From the NCBI GenBank assembly GCA_945872195.1, contig CAMBZO010000197.1:1-5585 (forward strand): a stretch of DNA of 5,585 nt, written 5' to 3'. The stretch comes from Akkermansia muciniphila. Lineage in GTDB: Bacteria; Verrucomicrobiota; Verrucomicrobiia; Limisphaerales; SXTU01. How positions within the stretch are numbered: position 1 is the first letter of the stretch; each line of letters opens with the position of its first letter. Below, in pieces: positions 1-4,566 of the stretch. A program made the translations under genes and the position numbers. The notes under the pieces were generated by a model, which searched no databases, was not told the origin of the DNA, and was given only the letters and a program-made list of their open reading frames with translations.

Positions 1-759
1 CGCGGCATCGGGCGTGGCATCGCGCTGGAGTTGGCGAAGGTCGGCCATGACCTCGTGGTGAACTTTGCCAGCAGCGCGGACGGTGCCCGGCAGACGGCGG
101 CGGATTGTGTCGCGGCGGCGAAGGCAGTGGGCAAAACCATCCGTGCGGAGATTTGCCAAGCTGATGTAGGCAAGGCCGCGGACCGCGAGCGCCTCATCGC
201 CTTTTCGCGCGAACAGTTTGGTCGGTTGGACTTGCTGGTGAACAACGCCGGCATCACGTCCATCGGGCGACGCGACGTGTTGGAAGCGCGCGAGGAGGAG
301 TTCGACGCGCTCATGGCCATCAATCTCAAAGGCCCTTACTTCCTCAGCCAGCTCGCGGCGAACTGGATGATCGAGCAAACCGACTCTCAACCCGCCCGCT
401 ACCGGCCCAAAATCGTCACCATCTCCAGCATCAGCGGCTACGCGGTCTCGACGAATCGCGGCGACTACTGCATGGCGAAAGCCGCGTTGGGCATGATGAC
501 CCGGATCTACGCCACGCGCCTCGCGGACCACGGTATCAACGTCTACGAGGTCTGTCCCGGCGTCATCGCCAGCGACATGACCGCGCCGGTGAAGGAGAAA
601 TACGACCAGCTCTTCGCCGACGGCCTCGCGCCCCTCCGCCGCTGGGGCACGCCGGAGGACGTAGGCCGCGCCGTGACCGCCCTCGCGCTGGACTACTTGC
701 CTTACAGCACCGGGGAGACCATCAACGTGGATGGCGGGTTCCATGTGCGGAGGCTTTAG
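1..759 (+). CDS. SDR-family oxidoreductase, FabG-like (5' end cut by window)
   Basis: This is a classical short-chain dehydrogenase/reductase, a cytosolic NAD(P)-dependent enzyme that oxidises or reduces a hydroxyl/keto group. The frame is open from base 1; 252 residues are visible, and the first visible ones (RGIG) are the end of the TGxxxGIG cofactor loop, so only about 10-15 N-terminal residues are missing. Counting from the first visible residue: NNAG at 81-84, the structural Asn at 108 (INLKGPYF), the catalytic Ser at 143 (TISSISG), the YxxxK pair Tyr156/Lys160 (YCMAKAA), PG at 186-187, and the C-terminal INVDGG at 241-246. The Rossmann fold and catalytic tetrad are therefore complete apart from the cut edge. 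Overall it looks like proteins annotated as 3-ketoacyl-ACP reductase, but many such SDRs act on sugars or polyols and the substrate cannot be read from sequence. It does not look like KduD. The TTG at 31 is in frame but lies inside the fold and is not the start. A repeat-filled spacer separates it from the next gene. Confidence 0.93.
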   Translation, partial: RGIGRGIALELAKVGHDLVVNFASSADGARQTAADCVAAAKAVGKTIRAEICQADVGKAADRERLIAFSREQFGRLDLLVNNAGITSIGRRDVLEAREEEFDALMAINLKGPYFLSQLAANWMIEQTDSQPARYRPKIVTISSISGYAVSTNRGDYCMAKAALGMMTRIYATRLADHGINVYEVCPGVIASDMTAPVKEKYDQLFADGLAPLRRWGTPEDVGRAVTALALDYLPYSTGETINVDGGFHVRRL

Positions 760-790
760 CCACAGATGAAACACAGATTGAACACAGATA
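760..790. repeat. Three tandem CACAGAT copies, 11-bp period
   Basis: CACAGAT occurs at 761-767, 772-778 and 783-789, exactly 11 bp apart, with similar spacer bases (GAAA, TGAA, AAGG). The first copy begins one base after the TAG stop of the SDR gene. The array is followed directly by the hairpin at 797-867, and the two look like parts of one intergenic element. The CCACAGATGAA/ACACAGAT wording resembles short dispersed intergenic sequences I recall from Verrucomicrobia and other environmental bacterial genomes; that resemblance is from memory and not checked. Confidence 0.8.
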
Positions 791-796
791 AGGAGA

Positions 797-867
797 TTAT
801 CAGGAAGGCAGGCAGGCAGGAATGGCAACGCCTTGATTCCTTCCCTGCCTTCCTTCCTTCCTGATAA
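797..867. repeat. Long imperfect inverted repeat / stem-loop rich in GGAAGG and CAGG
   Basis: Bases 797-822 pair with 842-867 at 23 of 26 positions, with mismatches at 809/855, 813/851 and 821/843, leaving a 19-base loop (823-841). The outer 12 bp (TTATCAGGAAGG with CCTTCCTGATAA) are perfect. The left arm contains three tandem CAGG units and the right arm three tandem TTCC units. It occupies the spacer between the SDR and GH88 genes, 20 bp before the GH88 start. A structured RNA here could end or attenuate transcription from the SDR gene or protect an mRNA end, but no U-tract follows, so it is not a standard intrinsic terminator. A dispersed repeat element is the simplest reading. Confidence 0.75.
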
Positions 868-887
868 ATTCTTCCTGCACCCGAACC

Positions 888-2339
888 ATGCCGACCCAGA
901 TTGATTCCAAGCTCACGCCGCAAAAACTCCTCCCAAAGATCACCCGGCTCTTCGAGCTGTCGGCGGAGAAAATCCTCGCCCGCGAGAAGTCATGGCAGCC
1001 CGAGAACGGCACGCCGGTCTTCACGGTGAAGGGCAAATACACCTCGCGCGGCTGGACCGAGTGGACGCAGGGCTTTCAATTCGGCTCGGCGATTCTCCAG
1101 TTCGATGCCACGGGTGATGAGCGGTTCCTGAAGCTTGGGCGCGAGGGCACGCGGCGGCACATGGCGGCGCACGTCTCGCACACGGGCGTGCATGACCACG
1201 GGTTCAACAACGTCTCGACCTACGGCAACCTGCTGCGCCTGATGCGCGAGGGCCGCCTCCCGCAGGACGACCGCGAGCAGGACTTTTACGAACTTGCGCT
1301 CAAGGTCAGCGGTGCGGTGCAGGCGGCGCGGTGGACGAAGCTCGCCGACGGCACGGGCTTCATCCACAGCTTCAACGGCGCGCACTCGCTCTTCGTGGAC
1401 ACCCTCCGCTCGTGTCGCGCGCTGGGCGTGGCGCACCAGCTCGGCCATGTCCTGATGGGCGAGCAGGACGCGAAGATTTCCCTCCTGCAACGGCTCGTGG
1501 AGCACGCGCTGAACACGGCGCGCTACAACGTCTATTTCGGCGCGGGCCGCGATGCTTACGATGTGAGCGGCCGCACGGCGCACGAGGCGGTGTTCAACGT
1601 GGCGAACGGCGTCTTCCGTTGTCCCAACTCGCAGCAGGGCTACGCGCCGTTCAGCACCTGGACGCGCGGGCTGGCGTGGGCGGTGTGCGGGTTCGCGGAG
1701 GAGTTGGAGTTCCTGGCCACCGTGCCAACTCAGACCGTGGACGCAGCGGCGAAGGCGGGCGTGCAATCGTGGCAGACCATGCTCTCCGAGCCGATCCAGA
1801 CTTGGCGCGCGGGGGCTCAGTTGGAAGTGGCGCTCGTGGAAGCCGCCACCGCCACCGCTGACTTCTACCTCGCCCACTCCTGCGCCGATGGCATCCCGAT
1901 GTGGGACACGGGCGCGCCGAACTTGCACCGGCTGCCGGCGAATTATCTGAGCAAGCCGGCTGACCCGTTCAACGCCCACGAGCCGGTGGACAGCTCCGCC
2001 GCCGCCATCGCCGCGCAGGGTTTGATTCGCCTCGGCAATTATCTCATTGCGAAGGGCGACAAAAAGAACGGCGCGCGCTACCGGCAGGCCGGCTTGACCG
2101 TGGCGGACACGCTCTTCTCCGAGCCGTATCTCTCCACGAGCGCGAAGCATCAGGGACTCCTCCTGCACTCCGTCTATCACCGCCCGAACGGCTGGGACTA
2201 CATCGCGCCCGGCCAGCAGGTGCCCAACGGCGAAAGCTCCATGTGGGGCGACTACCACGCGCTCGAACTCGCGCTCCTCCTCCAGCGCGAGGCGAAGGGA
2301 GATGCGTATCTGACCTTCTTCGGCTGCGTGCCGAAGTGA
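888..2339 (+). CDS. GH88-family unsaturated glucuronyl hydrolase
   Basis: Glycoside hydrolase family 88 enzymes release the 4,5-unsaturated uronic acid left at the non-reducing end of oligosaccharides by polysaccharide lyases, by hydrating the vinyl ether. The 483-residue product has the family's hallmarks: HDHGF (Asp103) and FVD (Asp171), matching the two catalytic aspartates (Asp88/Asp149 in Bacillus UGL as I recall). His232, Gln250, Trp258 and Arg260 have exactly the spacing of UGL His193, Gln211, Trp219 and Arg221. DSSAAAIAAQGL (368-379) and GESSMWGDYHALE (448-460) are the usual C-terminal alpha/alpha-barrel helices. It is about 100 residues longer than typical UGLs, with extra sequence between the catalytic region and the C-terminal helices (roughly 280-365). 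The usual RGQAW is RGLAW here. No signal peptide or membrane segment is seen, so it is probably cytoplasmic. ATG 888 has no Shine-Dalgarno. GH105 is a less likely alternative; the exact substrate is unknown. Confidence 0.88.
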   Translation: MPTQIDSKLTPQKLLPKITRLFELSAEKILAREKSWQPENGTPVFTVKGKYTSRGWTEWTQGFQFGSAILQFDATGDERFLKLGREGTRRHMAAHVSHTGVHDHGFNNVSTYGNLLRLMREGRLPQDDREQDFYELALKVSGAVQAARWTKLADGTGFIHSFNGAHSLFVDTLRSCRALGVAHQLGHVLMGEQDAKISLLQRLVEHALNTARYNVYFGAGRDAYDVSGRTAHEAVFNVANGVFRCPNSQQGYAPFSTWTRGLAWAVCGFAEELEFLATVPTQTVDAAAKAGVQSWQTMLSEPIQTWRAGAQLEVALVEAATATADFYLAHSCADGIPMWDTGAPNLHRLPANYLSKPADPFNAHEPVDSSAAAIAAQGLIRLGNYLIAKGDKKNGARYRQAGLTVADTLFSEPYLSTSAKHQGLLLHSVYHRPNGWDYIAPGQQVPNGESSMWGDYHALELALLLQREAKGDAYLTFFGCVPK

Positions 2340-2421
2340 TGTGGATTGAGCAACCGCCCGCTTTTCATCCGTGGCTAAAAGGCCGGCACACCTGCGCCCG
2401 GAGGACGCGCTGTAAAACGCA

Positions 2422-2447
2422 AAGGGCGCGGCTTGTGTCGCGCCCTT
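2422..2447 (-). terminator. Hairpin terminator for the minus-strand isomerase gene, in a convergent spacer
   Basis: AAGGGCGCG (2422-2430) pairs perfectly with CGCGCCCTT (2439-2447), a 9-bp GC-rich stem with an 8-base loop. Read on the minus strand, the stem is followed by TTTGCGTTTTAC, a T-rich though interrupted tail, 27 bp past the TAA stop of the TIM-barrel gene. On the plus strand, where it would serve the GH88 gene, the bases after the stem (CGGTGGACAG) are not T-rich, so termination in that direction is less certain. The rest of the 2340-2474 spacer shows nothing else. Confidence 0.7.
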
Positions 2448-2474
2448 CGGTGGACAGTTGATTTGAACGGGGCC

Positions 2475-3506
2475 TTACGCGCCCATACCGTCCTCGAAGG
2501 ATCCGGCGGCGGCAGGGAAGCACAGCTCGTTTTTCACATAGCGGACGCCGTCGGCGGAGCAGTGGTCGAGGTCCTTGTGCGCGCTCTCGGCCTCGACGAC
2601 CAGCGGGGCGGACTTCGTGCCCATCGTGCTCATGTAGCGCTGCGGATAACCGACGTGGATGAGCAGTTCGACGTAGCGGTGCATGTTCAGGTCGCCGCTG
2701 GCGAGGTCGGTGAACTGCATGGCGCGCTTGCCCCAGTCGGGCTGCATCGCGCGGAGCGGGAAGCCGCTGCGGACGACGAAGTTCTTCACATGGGCGGCGT
2801 AGATGCGGCTGCCGACTTTGAGGAAGCGGCTCTCCCAGGTCTCGCCTTCCCAGCAGTGGGACGGGTCGGCATTGACGCCGAGGGATTTGTCGCCGTCGCA
2901 GATGCTGACGAGCATGTTGAAGTCATCGGCGGTGCTGGCGGCGGTGCCGGGATGGATTTCGTGGCAGAGCTTGATGCCGAGTTCGTTCGCGTGCTTGCGG
3001 AGCTTGGCGGTCTTCTTGACGAAGCGTTCCTTGCCTTCCGCGAGCAGGTCGAAGCCGCCGCCGGCCCAGAAGCCCCACGGGTAGCCGCTGGCGAGTTCCC
3101 AGCCGAAGGCCACGCCCCAGAACATTGGCATGACCTTCACGTTCAGCTCGGCGCTGAGGTCCATCAGCTTGAGCAGGTAGTTCTCGTGCCACTTCTCGAT
3201 TTCCTGCGGCGTCTTCTTGGCGAGGTCGGGCGCGATGAAGGGGTTGCCGGACTTCGTGCCGGTCCACGCGCTGGTGTGGACCCAGAAGGGGCAGTGGGCG
3301 GAGATGCCGTCGAGCGTCATGCCGCGCGACTCGAAGGTGTCGCGGATTTCCTTCGCGGACTTGAAGAGCTTGCCGCCGTTGAGGTGGTAGTTGCTGGGCT
3401 GGACGCCGGTGGCGCCGGCGGCTTTGGCAAAGTCGAGCACTTCGGCGAGGGATTTGCCGCCGTGCTGGGCGCATTCGAGGCTCGGGTGGTAAATAGGTTG
3501 CGCCAT
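2475..3506 (-). CDS. Sugar phosphate isomerase/epimerase-type TIM-barrel protein
   Basis: This is a member of the xylose isomerase-like TIM-barrel superfamily (PF01261 type), cytoplasmic enzymes that isomerise, epimerise or dehydrate sugars and cyclitols with a divalent metal. The 343-residue product shows the strand-end metal-ligand pattern: Glu183 (CHEIHPG), Asp214 and His217 (NADPSHCWE), His239 (AAHVKNF) and Glu305 (VVEAES). All expected ligands are present, so it is probably active. The substrate cannot be assigned; this family covers many annotated but uncharacterised sugar-catabolism proteins. I chose ATG at 3506-3504 (MAQPIYHPSLE). The frame stays open upstream to a TTG at 3584, but those extra residues (MISYALVCYPFARANQ) fall in the AT-rich promoter-like spacer and do not resemble the fold. 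It is transcribed away from TatD and converges on the GH88 gene, so it is monocistronic here. It has no signal peptide and no Shine-Dalgarno sequence. Confidence 0.87.
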   Translation of the reverse strand: MAQPIYHPSLECAQHGGKSLAEVLDFAKAAGATGVQPSNYHLNGGKLFKSAKEIRDTFESRGMTLDGISAHCPFWVHTSAWTGTKSGNPFIAPDLAKKTPQEIEKWHENYLLKLMDLSAELNVKVMPMFWGVAFGWELASGYPWGFWAGGGFDLLAEGKERFVKKTAKLRKHANELGIKLCHEIHPGTAASTADDFNMLVSICDGDKSLGVNADPSHCWEGETWESRFLKVGSRIYAAHVKNFVVRSGFPLRAMQPDWGKRAMQFTDLASGDLNMHRYVELLIHVGYPQRYMSTMGTKSAPLVVEAESAHKDLDHCSADGVRYVKNELCFPAAAGSFEDGMGA

Positions 3507-3509
3507 AAA

Positions 3510-3515
3510 ATTATA
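3510..3515 (-). promoter_or_regulatory. TATAAT hexamer just upstream of the isomerase start
   Basis: On the minus strand a perfect TATAAT lies at 3515-3510, three bases before the ATG at 3506, inside an AT-rich pocket (3507-3520) that stands out from the GC-rich surroundings. No TTGACA-like hexamer is found at 16-18 bp spacing (that position reads AAAACA). If it is a -10 box, transcription would begin at or just inside the start codon, which fits a leaderless mRNA poorly. It could instead be an AT-rich translation-enhancing leader, with the promoter further upstream. Confidence 0.3.
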
Positions 3516-3539
3516 AGTTTGAGTCAGGTTTCTGTTTTG

Positions 3540-3566
3540 GTTTGCTCGCGCGAATGGATAGCAAAC
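3540..3566. promoter_or_regulatory. Inverted repeat GTTTGCT-N13-AGCAAAC, candidate operator
   Basis: Two 7-base arms (3540-3546 and 3560-3566) are exact reverse complements separated by 13 bases. The site lies in the divergent spacer, 34 bp upstream of the isomerase start and about 118 bp from the TatD start. Its size and symmetry would suit a dimeric repressor binding the isomerase promoter, but no regulator gene lies in the window and a chance match is possible. Confidence 0.3.
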
Positions 3567-3638
3567 GAGCGCGTAGGAAATCAAGCACAGCCTCTGGGGC
3601 TGGTGATTTTAACGCGAGATGCGGGTTGCACCGAGCCG

Positions 3639-3666
3639 TCCCCGCCAGTTAGGAACTCCCCGCCAG
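3639..3666. repeat. 10-bp direct repeat TCCCCGCCAG, 18-bp period
   Basis: TCCCCGCCAG occurs exactly at 3639-3648 and 3657-3666, an 18-bp offset, in the leader of the TatD gene. The second copy overlaps the palindrome at 3662-3676. The function is unknown; it could be a paired activator site or a relic of local duplication. Confidence 0.5.
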
Positions 3667-3676
3667 CCCGGCTGGC
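3662..3676. promoter_or_regulatory. Near-perfect palindrome GCCAGCC-C-GGCTGGC before TatD
   Basis: Two 7-base arms flank a single central C, ending 7 bases before the TatD ATG at 3684. In RNA it could fold as GCCAG/CTGGC with a 5-base loop, covering the place where a ribosome binding site would sit; no Shine-Dalgarno is present there. It may be a protein-binding site, a leader hairpin or chance in GC-rich DNA. Confidence 0.4.
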
Positions 3677-3683
3677 TTTACTC

Positions 3684-4493
3684 ATGGCCGAGTTTTACGA
3701 CACGCACGCGCATCTGGATTACCCCGACTTCGCCGACGAACTGCCGCAGCTCGTCGAGCGCGCGGCGGCGGCGGGCATCACGCGGTTGGTGAGCATCGGG
3801 ACGGACTTGGAGAGCAGCGCGCGGGCGGTGACACTGGCGGAACGGTTTCCCGGCGTGTTCGCAGTGGTGGGCTGGCATCCGAACGACGCGGTGCGTGCGC
3901 CAAGGGATTTTCGCGCGGAGCTGCGGGAGCTGGCGAAGCATCCCAAGGTCGTGGCCATCGGCGAGACGGGGTTGGATTACTTCCGGCTACCCAGCGCGAG
4001 CGGCGGCTCGGCGGCAGAGGACGCCCACGTGAAGGCGCGGCAGGCCGAGGTCTTTCAGCAGCAGCTCGAAGTCGCGGCGGAAGTGGGCTTGAACCTCGTC
4101 ATCCACACGCGGGGCGAGTGCTTCGAGGAAACGCTAGCGATGCTCCAGCCGTTCGCCAGCCGCGTGCGCGGGGTGTTCCACTGCTTCGTCGGCACGCCCG
4201 AGCAGATGCGGCGCGTGCTGGCGCTGAACTCGCTGGTGAGCTTCACGGGCATCCTGACTTTCAAGAACGCGCAGTCGGTGCGCGACACGCTGGCGGCGAC
4301 GCCGCTGGGCAGCTTCATGCTGGAGACGGACGCGCCGTTCCTCGCGCCGGTGCCCTATCGCGGCAAGCGCTGCGAGTCCGCCTACGTGCAGGACATCGCG
4401 GCGGGAGTGGCCGCGGTGAAGAGCTGCACGCTGGAAGAGTTGAGCGCGGCGACGTGCGCGACGGCACGGGAGTTTTTCCCGAAGCTGGGTTGA
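3684..4493 (+). CDS. tatD: TatD-family metal-dependent hydrolase (YcfH-type)
   Basis: TatD-family proteins are cytoplasmic amidohydrolase-fold TIM barrels with two divalent metals; E. coli TatD is a 3'-5' DNA/RNA exonuclease, and the family has no essential role in Tat export despite the name. The 269-residue product has the full metal-binding set: His8 and His10 (DTHAHLD), Glu94 (AIGETGLDY), His141 (LVIHTR), His166 (GVFHCF) and Asp216 (LETDAPFLAPVPYRG). The LETDAP...PYRGK and GILTFKNA wording is closer to YcfH/YabD-type members than to TatD itself, so the symbol is meant at family level. The segment after GLDY (about residues 100-123, with SASGGSAAED) is around ten residues longer than in E. 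coli YcfH as I recall it. ATG 3684 is chosen because family members start a few residues before the HxH motif; the frame stays open far upstream only because it runs antisense to the isomerase gene. The stop is TGA at 4491, with 73 bp to the next gene. Confidence 0.95.
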   Translation: MAEFYDTHAHLDYPDFADELPQLVERAAAAGITRLVSIGTDLESSARAVTLAERFPGVFAVVGWHPNDAVRAPRDFRAELRELAKHPKVVAIGETGLDYFRLPSASGGSAAEDAHVKARQAEVFQQQLEVAAEVGLNLVIHTRGECFEETLAMLQPFASRVRGVFHCFVGTPEQMRRVLALNSLVSFTGILTFKNAQSVRDTLAATPLGSFMLETDAPFLAPVPYRGKRCESAYVQDIAAGVAAVKSCTLEELSAATCATAREFFPKLG

Positions 4494-4566
4494 AGTGGAG
4501 TGGAGAAGTGAATTCAGCGTCGTGCTTTACGAGTTTGTGTGGCGGCACGCTTGCCGTAATCTCGCC

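Noticed and set aside
760..867. CRISPR-like array because of the evenly spaced CACAGAT copies.
   Set aside because: The repeat unit is 7 bp with 4-bp spacers and only three copies, far from CRISPR repeat and spacer sizes; no cas genes are present.
990..2258. Minus-strand 422-codon open frame opposite the GH88 gene.
   Set aside because: It is an Arg/Ala/Val/His-rich shadow caused by high GC at third codon positions; the plus-strand GH88 motifs are unambiguous.
1..2339. SDR and GH88 genes as a KduD-like uronate-degradation operon.
   Set aside because: The SDR does not resemble KduD, and a repeat and stem-loop element fills the spacer, so same-strand proximity alone does not support the idea.
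3507..3584. Extended isomerase start at TTG 3584, adding 26 residues.
   Set aside because: The added residues are coded by AT-rich spacer DNA, do not fit the fold, and ATG 3506 gives a normal N-terminus.
3626..3655. Possible TatD promoter with TTGCAC and a TAGGAA-like -10.
   Set aside because: The -10 match is poor and the spacing needs 18 bp, which is not enough to support a promoter.
2433..3683. Plus-strand frame open for over 400 codons and continuous with TatD, suggesting a TatD fusion.
   Set aside because: It is antisense to the isomerase gene, is low in complexity (rich in Ala, Val, Gly, Glu and His) and matches no family; the isomerase frame has clear motifs. The real TatD start is at 3684.
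4543..4556. Small hairpin CGGCA-CGCT-TGCCG between TatD and the lamin-tail gene.
   Set aside because: It has only a 5-bp stem and no following T-tract, so it is too weak to call as a terminator; chance is likely in GC-rich DNA.
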